Shown here in pieces: positions 7,089 to 13,769 of a DNA stretch of 15,660 nt (within the stretch, counting starts at the first letter, position 1; each line of letters starts with the position of its first letter). The notes under the pieces are model-generated. The model made no database searches. It was not told where the DNA came from and worked only from the letters and a program-made list of their open reading frames with translations. The position numbers and the translations under genes are program-made. The DNA is from Oscillibacter sp. (GTDB lineage: Bacteria; Bacillota; Clostridia; Oscillospirales; Oscillospiraceae), in contig JAAWIL010000029.1 of NCBI GenBank assembly GCA_022796315.1, positions 1 through 15,660 on the forward strand. The letters are read 5' to 3'.

Positions 7089-8832
7089 GGACGTGTCCTC
7101 CTTCCTGCTGGGACTCATAGACTTCCCGGTAAATTTCGCACCCCGCCAGCAGCTCCCGGTGGGTGCCCTGGGCGGCGACGCGGCCGTCCTCCATCACCAG
7201 GATCAGGTCCGCCTCCTGGACGGAGGCCACCCGCTGGGCGATGATGAGCTTGGTGGTATCCCGGAGCTCCCGGGCGAAGGCGGCGCGGATCTTGGCGTCC
7301 GTGGCGGTGTCCACGGCGCTGGTAGAGTCGTCCAGAATCAGCACCTTCGGCTGCTTCAAAATGGCCCGGGCGATGCACAGCCGCTGCTTCTGCCCGCCGG
7401 AGACGTTGACGCCCCCCTGGCCCAGATCCGTGTCCAGGCCTTGGGGCATCCGCTCCAGGAACTCGTCGGCGCAGGCGGCCCGGCAGGCGGCCCAGAGCTG
7501 CTCCTCCGACGCCTCCGGATTCCCCCAGAGGAGGTTCTCCCGGATGGTGCCGGAGAAGAGGGTGTTCTTCTGGAGCACCATGGAGACCGCGTCCCGCAGA
7601 TGCTCCATGGTGTAGTCCCCCACGGGCCGGCCTCCCACGGACACCGTGCCCTCCCCCGCCTCATACAGCCGGGGGATCAGGGAGACCAGGGTGGTCTTGG
7701 CGCTGCCGGTGCCCCCCAGGATGCCCACGGTGGCCCCGGAGGGGATGTGGAGAGATACGTCCTGTAGAATCCACTCCGGACTCTCCTTATTGTATTTGAA
7801 ATACACGTGGGTAAAGTCAATGCTGCCGTCGGCCACGGCGAGGGGGCCGCCGTCCGGGCCGGGCTGCGCGCCCTCGCCGGTGATGGCGGGGACCTCGTTC
7901 AGCACCTCCACGATCCGGCGGGCGCAGGCCACGGAACGGGTCAGCATCATGAACATCATGGAGACCATCATCAGGGACATCAGGATCTGGGTGATATAGG
8001 TGAAGTAGGTCATGAGCTTCCCGGGCTCCAGGGTGCCGGCGAAGACCATCTGCCCGCCGAACCACAGGACGGCGATGATGGTGCCGTAGACGATCAGCAT
8101 CATCAGGGGCATGTTGACGACCACCATGCCGTAGGCCCGCTGGGAGATCTCCTTCAGATCCCGGTTCCGCCGGCCGAACTTCGCCTCCTCCTCCGTCTCC
8201 CGGACGAAGGACTTCACCACGCGGATGCCCGCCAGGTTCTCCTGAACCACCAGGTTCAGGGCGTCGGTCTTCTCCTGGAGGGAGCGGAATATGGGGCTCA
8301 CCCGGGTCAGGATGACGCAGACCACCACCAGCAGCAGGGGCATGGCCGCCAGAAAGACGCTGCTGAGCCGGAGGCTGATCCGGATGGACAGCACCAGGGC
8401 GGACACCAGCATCACCGGGGCCCGGACCAGCAGGCGCATCCCCATCATCAGCGTCATCTGCAGGGCGTTGACGTCGTTGGTGAGCCGGGTCACCAGGGAG
8501 GCGGTGGAAAACTTCTCAATGTTGGAAAAGGCGAAGTCCTGAATGTGGTCATACTCCGCCCGGCGGAGGCTGGCGCCGAAGCCCTGCCCCGCCACGGAGG
8601 AGAAGACGGCCGAGCCCACGCCGAAGGTCAGGGAGATCATGGCCAGGCCCACCATCAGGGCGCCCTTGCGCAGGATGTAGGCCTGATCCCCGTTCTGGAT
8701 GCCGATATCCACAATGTCGCTCATCACCAGGGGGATCAGAAGCTCAAAGACCGCCTCCGCCGCGCTGCACGCGGCGCCCAGGGCGATCCATACCCCGTAG
8801 GGCCGGGCGTGAGGCCAGAGTTGTTTCATCAT
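7081..8832 (-). CDS. ABC exporter half-transporter, degenerate-site subunit of a heterodimer
   Basis: 583-residue fused permease-ATPase, with membrane helices over about 10-300 and the ATPase over about 335-575. Motifs: Walker A GGTGSAKTT 373-381 (Ala before the Lys), Q-loop Gln421, good signature VSGGQ 477-481, Walker B VLILDDS with Asp502 where the catalytic Glu belongs, and IAQR with Gln533 where the switch His belongs. These substitutions are the hallmark of the non-hydrolysing partner in heterodimeric exporters such as TM287. They complement the next gene exactly, so both genes are needed for one transporter. The start overlaps the marR stop by 4 bases (ATGA), with AAGGAGG 10 bases upstream inside marR. 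Confidence 0.93.
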   Translation of the reverse strand: MMKQLWPHARPYGVWIALGAACSAAEAVFELLIPLVMSDIVDIGIQNGDQAYILRKGALMVGLAMISLTFGVGSAVFSSVAGQGFGASLRRAEYDHIQDFAFSNIEKFSTASLVTRLTNDVNALQMTLMMGMRLLVRAPVMLVSALVLSIRISLRLSSVFLAAMPLLLVVVCVILTRVSPIFRSLQEKTDALNLVVQENLAGIRVVKSFVRETEEEAKFGRRNRDLKEISQRAYGMVVVNMPLMMLIVYGTIIAVLWFGGQMVFAGTLEPGKLMTYFTYITQILMSLMMVSMMFMMLTRSVACARRIVEVLNEVPAITGEGAQPGPDGGPLAVADGSIDFTHVYFKYNKESPEWILQDVSLHIPSGATVGILGGTGSAKTTLVSLIPRLYEAGEGTVSVGGRPVGDYTMEHLRDAVSMVLQKNTLFSGTIRENLLWGNPEASEEQLWAACRAACADEFLERMPQGLDTDLGQGGVNVSGGQKQRLCIARAILKQPKVLILDDSTSAVDTATDAKIRAAFARELRDTTKLIIAQRVASVQEADLILVMEDGRVAAQGTHRELLAGCEIYREVYESQQEGGHVHG

Positions 8833-9272
8833 AGGCGCAGTTCCTCCTTCAAGTTCAAGATGACGCGGTCCAGGAAATCCATCAGCAGCGCCTGCTCCTC
8901 CGGGGAGAAGCCCCGAAGGGCGGCCTCCTCAATGGCCAGGAAGCTCTCGGCGAACCGGGCCTGCTGCTGCCGGCCCTTATCCGTCAGGGTGATGAGCCGC
9001 TGCCGGGCGTCCTGGCCGCTGACGCTCCGCCGCACCAGGCCCTTCTCCTCCAGCCGGTCCAAAACGCCATTGATGGTGGAGGGCTTTGCCCGCATGAAGG
9101 CCGTCAGCTCCCGCTGGGGGACCAGGCCTCCGCAGCGGTGGAGATACAGCAGGAGCCGCGCCTGCACCGGCGTCACGTCATAGGAGGAGACCCTGGCGTC
9201 CATGGCGCACCTGGACAGCTGGGCCGCCCAGCCCAGGGTGGGCCCCAGGCGGCGGGAAAATTCCTGGCACAT
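8829..9272 (-). CDS. MarR family transcriptional regulator
   Basis: 147-residue winged helix-turn-helix repressor of the MarR type. The DNA-binding segment runs from about TPVQARLLLYLHRCGG (38-53) through LTAFMRAKPSTINGVLDRLE (about 60-79) to the wing KGLVRRSVSGQDARQRLITL. Flanking helices would form the dimer interface. A G-rich ribosome site (AGGGGGG) lies 7 bases before the ATG. It is the first gene of the ABC exporter operon and overlaps the next gene by 4 bases. Two TTAG-N4-CTAA palindromes lie just upstream, on the promoter, so it probably represses its own operon and is released by a small-molecule ligand of the exporter. The ligand is unknown. Confidence 0.92.
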   Translation of the reverse strand: MCQEFSRRLGPTLGWAAQLSRCAMDARVSSYDVTPVQARLLLYLHRCGGLVPQRELTAFMRAKPSTINGVLDRLEEKGLVRRSVSGQDARQRLITLTDKGRQQQARFAESFLAIEEAALRGFSPEEQALLMDFLDRVILNLKEELRL

Positions 9273-9313
9273 TGCAATGCCCCCCTTGCGGTTCCGGGAC
9301 CGCGTTCAAATTG

Positions 9314-9340
9314 TTAGTGTGCTAAATATTAGCCTGCTAA
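9314..9340. promoter_or_regulatory. Twin MarR operators
   Basis: Two 12-bp palindromes, TTAGTGTGCTAA (9314-9325) and TTAGCCTGCTAA (9329-9340), are separated by ATA. They start 42 bases upstream of the marR start and adjoin the -10 of its promoter, covering the expected transcription start. Their size and symmetry fit MarR-type sites, so autorepression is the simplest reading. Confidence 0.75.
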
Positions 9341-9368
9341 AGATAACACAGATTTTACCGGAAGTCAA
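9340..9368 (-). promoter_or_regulatory. Promoter of the marR - ABC exporter operon
   Basis: On the minus strand, TTGACT (complement of 9363-9368) is followed after exactly 17 bases by TATCTT (complement of 9340-9345). The -10 abuts the twin palindromes at 9314-9340. Confidence 0.7.
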
Positions 9369-9463
9369 GATGGCAAAAATTGTCCTTTTTTGAATAATTT
9401 ATGAACGGATTCCGGAGAAAATGAGACTTTTGTAAACAAATTATGAAGGTTGGCCCGGGGCGG

Positions 9464-9492
9464 TTGACATTTCCCACTCCGGCGGTTATCAT
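9464..9492 (+). promoter_or_regulatory. Strong sigma-A-type promoter with no open frame directly after it
   Basis: TTGACA (9464-9469), a 17-base spacer, then TATCAT (9487-9492). The expected start is about 9499, exactly where a small hairpin begins. The next coding start is 200 bases further on, with a strong hairpin and a second promoter in between. Confidence 0.7.
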
Positions 9493-9498
9493 GGGGAC

Positions 9499-9600
9499 AA
9501 CAAGCAGGAACGCTTGTGATACACACCATTTTCCCTCTCCTTTCTCTATATCAAACAGGAAGACGGGCAGTCCGAAAGGACTGCCCGTCTTCCTGTCTGT
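9499..9600 (+). ncRNA. Candidate small RNA of about 100 nt with a pyrimidine-rich single-stranded middle
   Basis: Starts at the predicted start of the 9464-9492 promoter. A 5' hairpin, ACAAGC/GCTTGT (9500-9505 with 9512-9517), is followed by an unstructured stretch containing the 18-base pyrimidine run TTTTCCCTCTCCTTTCTC (9529-9546). A perfect 18-bp stem with GAAA loop comes next (9556-9595). The pyrimidine run is complementary to Shine-Dalgarno-like sequences, as in UCCC-type trans-acting sRNAs of Firmicutes. The weak point is that no T-run follows the final stem on this strand. It could instead be a regulatory leader of the operon starting at 9700. Confidence 0.45.
9556..9595. terminator. 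Perfect 18-bp hairpin with GAAA tetraloop
   Basis: CAGGAAGACGGGCAGTCC, GAAA, then the exact complement. Rightwards it is followed by TCTGTCCGG, which is not a good T-tract. Leftwards it is followed by TTTGATATAG, which is a modest one. It probably ends the transcript from the 9464 promoter and insulates the 9.7-kb operon from it, but its directionality is uncertain. Confidence 0.6.
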
Positions 9601-9621
9601 CCGGGAGGAGGGCACCGCGCG

Positions 9622-9644
9622 AATTTATCGAAAAACGATAAATT
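9622..9644. promoter_or_regulatory. Palindromic candidate operator of the 9.7-12.4 kb operon
   Basis: AATTTATCG (9622-9630) and CGATAAATT (9636-9644) form a perfect 9-bp inverted repeat around AAAAA, ending 4 bases before the -35 of the operon promoter. The natural candidate ligand is the XRE-type protein encoded at 10472 in the same operon. That pairing is inference from position. Confidence 0.5.
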
Positions 9645-9648
9645 TTCA

Positions 9649-9677
9649 TTGACAATCAATATCCGCTGTGTTAGGAT
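9649..9677 (+). promoter_or_regulatory. Promoter of the DUF2975 / XRE / DUF4173 operon
   Basis: TTGACA (9649-9654), a 17-base spacer, then TAGGAT (9672-9677). The leader is short and leads straight to AAGGAGG at 9685-9691, which serves the first gene at 9700. Confidence 0.7.
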
Positions 9678-9699
9678 GTGGAAAAAGGAGGTGGGACTC

Positions 9700-9879
9700 A
9701 TGAGCTTTACGATGTGGTTTACCCCGGCGGTTTTGCTGCTGGCGGTTCTGGCCCTTGTGCTGCTGGTCCGGGGAATCAAGATCCAGAGCCGCTGGATGCT
9801 GCTCTGCGCCGGGGGGATCTTCCTGCTGACGGGGCTGTGCGTCTTTTTGGTGATGGAGTTCATCACCCGGCCGCTGTGA
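9700..9879 (+). CDS. Small two-helix membrane protein
   Basis: 59 residues with two hydrophobic segments at about 8-24 and 32-52, joined by the basic stretch RGIKIQSRW. I recognise no family. Start 9700 is fixed by AAGGAGG ending 8 bases upstream; an in-frame TTG at 9649 lies inside the promoter and is not plausible. It is the first gene of the operon and the DUF2975 gene follows after 14 bases. It is probably a membrane-inserted partner or a small structural component; no function is assigned. Confidence 0.75.
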   Translation: MSFTMWFTPAVLLLAVLALVLLVRGIKIQSRWMLLCAGGIFLLTGLCVFLVMEFITRPL

Positions 9880-9893
9880 GAGGGGGAAGGACG

Positions 9894-10463
9894 ATGGAAA
9901 AAAATTCGGTTCAAAAAGCCGCCGGAGTGCTGGACATCCTGGTGCTCATCACCCTGGCCTGCAATTTGATTGCCCTGCTTCTCGTGCCCGGGCTGGTGCT
10001 GACAAAGGGACTGGGCGAGCTGGCGTCGCTGACCCCTTATGAGAATCCGCCGGAACTGCTCCTCCGGGTGCTGACGGTCTGCGTCCTGAGCTGGAAGTGG
10101 ATCTGGCAGGCTGGCTCCTATGAGACCGTCCTGGCCCTCTTCCTTCTCTTCTCCGGGTGCTGTACGGTCCCCATCCTCTGGCAGGCCCGCCGCGTGCTGA
10201 AAACCATCCTCAAAGGCGCGCCCTTCGCCCAGGAGAATGCCGCCAGCCTCCGGCGGGCCGCCGCGTGCTGCTTCCTCATTGCCGGGGCGGCCCTGGTCCG
10301 GGTGATTTTCAGCGTCTGGTACTATCGCTCCCTCCTGCCGCTGGCCAGCTACAACGCCCTCTTCGTGCCCATGTTCGCCATGGCGGGGCTGCTGTGCCGG
10401 GTCATGTCCGCCCTCTTCCGCCAGGCGGCGGAGCTGAAGGCGGAGAACGACCTGACCATTTGA
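9894..10463 (+). CDS. DUF2975-type membrane protein
   Basis: 189 residues with four hydrophobic segments at roughly 13-36, 54-70, 77-95 and 118-170 (the last probably two helices), in the arrangement of the DUF2975 family, which commonly sits directly before a small XRE-type regulator. The segment WQARRVLKTILKGAPFAQEN at about 96-115 matches the family's conserved loop ending in GxPF..EN. The ribosome site AGGGGGAAGG precedes the ATG. An 8-base gap leads to the regulator gene. Function is unknown; the pairing suggests that this protein senses or modulates the regulator at the membrane. Confidence 0.8.
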   Translation: MEKNSVQKAAGVLDILVLITLACNLIALLLVPGLVLTKGLGELASLTPYENPPELLLRVLTVCVLSWKWIWQAGSYETVLALFLLFSGCCTVPILWQARRVLKTILKGAPFAQENAASLRRAAACCFLIAGAALVRVIFSVWYYRSLLPLASYNALFVPMFAMAGLLCRVMSALFRQAAELKAENDLTI

Positions 10464-10471
10464 GGCGGCCT

Positions 10472-10684
10472 ATGATTGTGGTGAATTTGGACGTGATGAT
10501 GGCCAAGCGGAAGATGACCCTCTCTCAGCTGGCGGAGCGGGTGGACATCACCCTGGCGAACCTGTCGATTCTGAAGAACAACAAGGCCAAGGCGGTGCGT
10601 TTTACCACCCTGGAGGCCATCTGCGCCGCGCTGGACTGCCAGCCGGGGGATATCCTGGAGTATGTGCCGGAGGAGACGCCGTGA
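10472..10684 (+). CDS. XRE / Cro-CI type small regulator (HTH_26, YozG-like)
   Basis: 70-residue protein consisting almost entirely of a helix-turn-helix domain. It begins MIVVNLDVMMAKRKMTLSQL (1-20). The recognition region is ITLANLSILKNNKAKAVRFTTL, and the end CQPGDILEYVPEE is typical of the family (small regulators paired with DUF2975). A GAGG ribosome site lies just upstream, starting within the DUF2975 stop codon. Its stop overlaps the GTG start of the next small gene by 4 bases. The likely target is the palindrome at 9622-9644 on its own operon. Confidence 0.85.
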   Translation: MIVVNLDVMMAKRKMTLSQLAERVDITLANLSILKNNKAKAVRFTTLEAICAALDCQPGDILEYVPEETP

Positions 10685-10791
10685 GGAGTCTGAGAACTCT
10701 GTTGGCGGGTATGCTGGCCTGCTTCCTGATCTTCCTGCTGGTGCTGATTCTGCGGGTGCTCTTTGCCCCGGGGAACTGGGCGGCCCGCTGA
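10681..10791 (+). CDS. 36-residue single-helix membrane protein
   Basis: Starts with GTG overlapping the stop of the regulator gene by 4 bases (GTGA), preceded by GGAGGAG 5 bases upstream. The product is Met-Arg-Ser-Leu-Arg-Thr, then a single hydrophobic helix at about 7-29 (LLAGMLACFLIFLLVLILRV), then a short tail LFAPGNWAAR. Support comes from the start overlap, ribosome site and operon position. I know no family for it. It may associate with the flanking membrane proteins. Confidence 0.6.
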   Translation: MRSLRTLLAGMLACFLIFLLVLILRVLFAPGNWAAR

Positions 10792-10842
10792 AATGACGAG
10801 TGCCTGTCCGCAGATGGCGGACAGAGAAAAGGAGAAGTACAG

Positions 10843-12375
10843 ATGAAACAGAATGTAAACGCCCTCCCGCCGGAGGGTGGGGCGAAGCCTGCGCCCATGC
10901 CCCCGCAGACGGCGGGGAAACACTATGACGTCACGGACCGGGACCGGCGTCTGCTGCTGGGCACCGCCGCCTTCTGTGTGCTGTTGGCGCACACCTTCCT
11001 CTGGTGCGGACCCGGCGCCGGACTGACGGCGGCGGTGTTCGCCTGGTATGTGCTGGTGCTGGCCTCCGTGGGGACGGCGCCCCTGGCGGCGCGGTCCAAC
11101 CGGGTGCTGCTGGTGGTCAACCTCCTGCTGGCGGCCACCTTCGCCCTGGGGTCCAACCGGTTCTTCCGGGTGTGGAACTGCCTGGCGCTGCTGGTGCTGC
11201 TGCCGGTTCATGCCCTGGCCCTCTCCGGGGCGGGGCGGCTGCCCTGGCACCGTCCGGCCATGCTGTGGGAGCGGCTGTGCCTGCTGCTGATCGGCCTCTT
11301 CGGGAATCTGGGGGCGGGGCCGGCGGCACTGTGTGCCGGCAGGGAGCGGCGGGATGGACGCCGGATTCTGGCGGCGGCTCTGGGGCTGGGTGGGGCGGTG
11401 GTGCTGGTGTGCGTGCTGCTGCCGGTGCTGGCCTGGGCGGACGCCCTCTTTGCCGCCGTCACGGAGACGCTGCGGACCTGGATCTGGGACCATCTCCCCA
11501 CGGGGGTGTGGCAGATGGGGCTGGGGCTGGCCATGACGCCCTTCTTCTTCAGCTTCCTCTACGCCCTCCGGCGGCCGGAGCCCCTGAAAACCGCCTGGAA
11601 GGAGTCCTCCCCGACCCTGGACCCCCTGCCCCCTGCCATCGTGCTGGGGGCGCTGGACGGGCTGTACCTGCTGTTCCTGGGAGTGCAGTCTGCGGGGCTC
11701 TTCGGCGGGCCGGAGTACCTGGCCCGGCGGGGGATCTCTTACGCCGAGTGGGCCCGCAGCGGGTTCTTCCAGATGGTGGGAATCACGGTGCTGAACCTCA
11801 CGGTCATGCTGGCGGCCCTGAGCCTGTGCCGCCGGGAGGGCGCGCTGTGGCGGACGGTGCGGGTCCTGGCGGGGCTGCTGACGGCGGAGAGCCTGGTGCT
11901 GCTGGCCTCCGCCGCCTGGCGGATGACCCTGTACGTCTCCGCCTACGGCCTGAGCTTCCGGCGCTGCCTGACCTACTGGGGCATGGGGATGATGGCCCTG
12001 CTGTTCCTGACGGCGCTGGGGAAGATCCTCCGGCCGGACTTTGGCTTTTGCCGCCGGGCCTTCCCCCTGGTCCTGGCGGGGTGGCTGGCGCTGAACTGCG
12101 TGCCGGTGGATTGCCTGACGGCCAGGGATCAGGTGGACCGGTATCTGAGCGGCCGGAGCGAGACCGTGGACATGGGGTATCTGCTGTACGGGCTGTCCTA
12201 CGACACCCTCTCCCAGCTGGAGCGGCTGGACGGCCTGGAGGTCTTCCGGGCCGGCGGAAGGGCGCTGACGCTGTCCCGCTTTCTGGAGGAGCGGCGGGAG
12301 GCGGCCCGGCGGGACTGCGGCGACTGGCGGACCTGGTCGCTGTCGGCCTGTCTGGCCGCCGGGAAGCGCCCTTGA
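10843..12375 (+). CDS. DUF4173/DUF4153-type polytopic membrane protein
   Basis: 510 residues. A short soluble N-terminus (about 1-35, rich in Pro) is followed by some ten or more hydrophobic segments to about residue 425, then a soluble C-terminal tail (about 430-510) with LERLDGLEVFR and LSRFLEERREAARR. The segment ISYAEWARSGFFQMVGITVL near 296-315 matches the YAExxRxGFF motif of the DUF4173/DUF4153 families. Function is unknown. The start has AAGGAG about 8 bases upstream. It is the last gene of the operon, 51 bases after the 36-residue protein; an 8-bp hairpin (CTGTCCGC/GCGGACAG) lies in that gap. A terminator follows. Confidence 0.78.
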   Translation: MKQNVNALPPEGGAKPAPMPPQTAGKHYDVTDRDRRLLLGTAAFCVLLAHTFLWCGPGAGLTAAVFAWYVLVLASVGTAPLAARSNRVLLVVNLLLAATFALGSNRFFRVWNCLALLVLLPVHALALSGAGRLPWHRPAMLWERLCLLLIGLFGNLGAGPAALCAGRERRDGRRILAAALGLGGAVVLVCVLLPVLAWADALFAAVTETLRTWIWDHLPTGVWQMGLGLAMTPFFFSFLYALRRPEPLKTAWKESSPTLDPLPPAIVLGALDGLYLLFLGVQSAGLFGGPEYLARRGISYAEWARSGFFQMVGITVLNLTVMLAALSLCRREGALWRTVRVLAGLLTAESLVLLASAAWRMTLYVSAYGLSFRRCLTYWGMGMMALLFLTALGKILRPDFGFCRRAFPLVLAGWLALNCVPVDCLTARDQVDRYLSGRSETVDMGYLLYGLSYDTLSQLERLDGLEVFRAGGRALTLSRFLEERREAARRDCGDWRTWSLSACLAAGKRP

Positions 12376-12417
12376 AAACGGACTGGCGGCGCGGAGTCCT
12401 CCGGCGGGCAAAGCGAA

Positions 12418-12453
12418 AACCAGGAGACCCCGAGGGGGTCTCCTGGTTCTTTT
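12418..12453. terminator. Bidirectional terminator between convergent genes
   Basis: AACCAGGAGACCCC (12418-12431) and GGGGTCTCCTGGTT (12435-12448) form a perfect 14-bp stem with a GAG loop. Rightwards CTTTTAT follows. Leftwards the stem runs into TTCGCTTTG, so it can serve both the DUF4173-type gene and the hydrolase gene that ends at 12452. Confidence 0.9.
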
Positions 12454-13315
12454 ATGAGGAGGGTTCCGTGTCCAGTTCCAGGGACAGCTGGGAAACCGTG
12501 TGGGTCCGCAGGTAGTCCAGCCAGATGGCGCAGCCCGCCGGGTTCAGGTGGACCCCGTCGAAGTTCAGGTCTGCCGGAAGGCACCCGTCCTCCCCCGTGA
12601 GGACATCCCCCACCGCCACATAGAAGGTTCCCAGCTCCTCCGCCAGGTCCTGCCAGACAGCGTTGTAATCCGCTACCCGCTGGTTGTTTACGTAGCTCCC
12701 CTTGGCGTCCTGCCGGGCGCTGACGGGGAGAATGGACTGGATGAAAATCTGGGCGTCCGGGTGGTCCGCCTGGAGGCGGAGAATCAGCCGCTCGCTCTTC
12801 TCCCGGAAGAGATCCGTGCCCGGCCAGCCCAGCTCGTTGACCCCCAGCATGACGTAGATCTTGCCGCAGTCCATCTGGGACAGGGCGTCCAGCAGGGGCA
12901 TCCGGCCCAGGGGGGTGTCAAAGTCCTTGGTGAACACCGACTCCACCGTGACCCCGGTGGCGCAGAGATAGGTGCCGGTGCCCAGGCCGCTGTAAAGCCG
13001 GAAGCCGTCGGTCCGGGAGTCCCCAAGGAAGACGGCGTCTGCGAAGTAGGAGTCCTCCGCCGGAAGGCTCTCCGGCACGGGACCTGCCCAGCGGAGGGCC
13101 GTCTCCGACGTCGGGGACGCTTCCGGGGGCGCCGGCTCCTCCGTCTGGGCAGCGGGTCCGGCGGGCTCGCCGGGCTCCCGGAGCGGAAGGTCCAGGGGGG
13201 AGTCCGCCGCCGCGCCTCGGGGGCCGCCCAGGGTCAGCAGCAGGCAGACCGCCGCCAAAGCCATCAGGGACCCCGGCCACCGCCGGGGTGTGTGTTGTTC
13301 TCGTTTTCCCGCCAC
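12452..13315 (-). CDS. Exported SGNH/GDSL-type hydrolase
   Basis: 287-residue protein with a basic start (KREQHTPRRW) and one hydrophobic segment at about 15-31, a signal peptide or membrane anchor. A Pro/Glu-rich linker runs to about 75, and the SGNH domain follows. Catalytic blocks: VFLGDSRTDGF with nucleophile Ser100, Gly121 in ATGVTVES, Asn160 in MLGVNELG, and Asp253/His256 in FDGVHLNPAG. The family hydrolyses esters, often acetyl groups on sugars or cell-wall polymers; the substrate is unknown. I prefer the GTG start at 13315 because AGGGAGG lies 8 bases upstream. An in-frame ATG at 13357 would add 14 residues but has no ribosome site and sits inside an inverted repeat. Confidence 0.87.
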   Translation of the reverse strand: MAGKREQHTPRRWPGSLMALAAVCLLLTLGGPRGAAADSPLDLPLREPGEPAGPAAQTEEPAPPEASPTSETALRWAGPVPESLPAEDSYFADAVFLGDSRTDGFRLYSGLGTGTYLCATGVTVESVFTKDFDTPLGRMPLLDALSQMDCGKIYVMLGVNELGWPGTDLFREKSERLILRLQADHPDAQIFIQSILPVSARQDAKGSYVNNQRVADYNAVWQDLAEELGTFYVAVGDVLTGEDGCLPADLNFDGVHLNPAGCAIWLDYLRTHTVSQLSLELDTEPSS

Positions 13316-13340
13316 GCCGGATTCCTCCCTGTTTCTCGTG

Positions 13341-13641
13341 GGGCATGTTTGATCCATGTCAATACGCCCAAGCGGCGGAGCAGTTTCCGCTGCGCGGCGG
13401 TATCGTCAAAACGCTTGAAAACCGGGTGCCCGATGTTCGGGGCGGGCAAAGCCTGCGGCACATAACAGGCGCCGTGTTTTGCCTATCCGCCCCAGGGTTG
13501 AAAAGAAGCAGGGATTTTTTTCAACTGCGGCGGCTATAAAAATTCTTAAAATCCACCAGATTACCGGATTTCCGCGCAGTTTGCCCTGCCCGGCGAAAAA
13601 GCCCCCGCCGTTGGGCATTCCGCCATGGATCAAACAAGCCC
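13341..13641. repeat. 300-bp segment bounded by inverted repeats and filled with hairpins
   Basis: GGGCATGTTTGATCCATG (13341-13358) matches the complement of 13624-13641 at 17 of 18 bases. Immediately inside, GCCCAAGCGGCGGAG (13366-13380) matches the complement of about 13598-13616 with small gaps. Internal inverted repeats: GGGGCG/CGCCCC with GGCAAA/TTTGCC (13439-13450 with 13478-13493), a nested pair GCCTG/CAGGC or, alternatively, CGGC/GCCG, GTTGAAAA/TTTTCAAC (13497-13525), and AAATCC/GGATTT (about 13547-13570). It is either a MITE-like element or the DNA for a structured leader of the hydrolase. No convincing open frame lies inside. Confidence 0.6.
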
Positions 13642-13658
13642 GAACCAATGCCGCCTCT

Positions 13659-13689
13659 ATTATAACGGCTTTCTGTCGAAAAATGTCGA
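13659..13689 (-). promoter_or_regulatory. Candidate leftward promoter ahead of the structured segment
   Basis: A perfect TATAAT on the minus strand (complement of 13659-13664), with TCGACA as a -35-like hexamer 19 bases upstream. The spacer is longer than ideal. It would start a transcript near 13651, which would carry the whole 13341-13641 segment as leader to the hydrolase at 13315. Confidence 0.4.
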
Positions 13690-13743
13690 ACAATTTATTT
13701 AAAATTTGATGACAAATTTTATCAATTTTTCCGAAACGGCAGA

Positions 13744-13769
13744 AGCCCGCCTGTAAACACAGGCGGGCT
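13744..13769. terminator. GC-rich 11-bp hairpin
   Basis: AGCCCGCCTGT (13744-13754) and ACAGGCGGGCT (13759-13769) with loop AAAC. No T-run follows on either strand (leftwards TCTGCCGTTTCGG), so termination is plausible but not shown. It abuts the first 150-bp repeat and could end leftward transcripts from the nucleotidyltransferase gene. Confidence 0.45.

Noticed and set aside
7086..7118. Upstream ATG start (7118) for the second ABC gene
   Set aside because: No ribosome site is visible before it, whereas the ATG at 7088 has AAGGAGG 8 bases upstream.
4143..7244. A 1033-residue open frame on the plus strand across the oxidoreductase and ABC genes
   Set aside because: Low-complexity Gly/Ala/Val/Gln/His composition, no motifs and no ribosome site. 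It is the antisense shadow of well-supported minus-strand genes in GC-rich DNA.
10525..12411. A 628-residue minus-strand open frame opposite the DUF4173-type gene
   Set aside because: Gln/Pro/Arg-rich antisense shadow with no recognisable domain.
13313..13357. Upstream ATG start (13357) for the SGNH hydrolase
   Set aside because: No Shine-Dalgarno sequence and it sits in the inverted repeat; the GTG at 13315 has AGGGAGG at ideal spacing and leaves a proper signal segment.
13341..13641. Considered as RNase P RNA, tmRNA, 6S or SRP RNA
   Set aside because: None of the conserved core sequences of these RNAs could be found; the segment remains unassigned.
13406..13693. A 95-residue minus-strand frame inside the structured region upstream of the hydrolase
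   Set aside because: No ribosome site, no recognisable motif, and it runs through several hairpins and past the candidate promoter.
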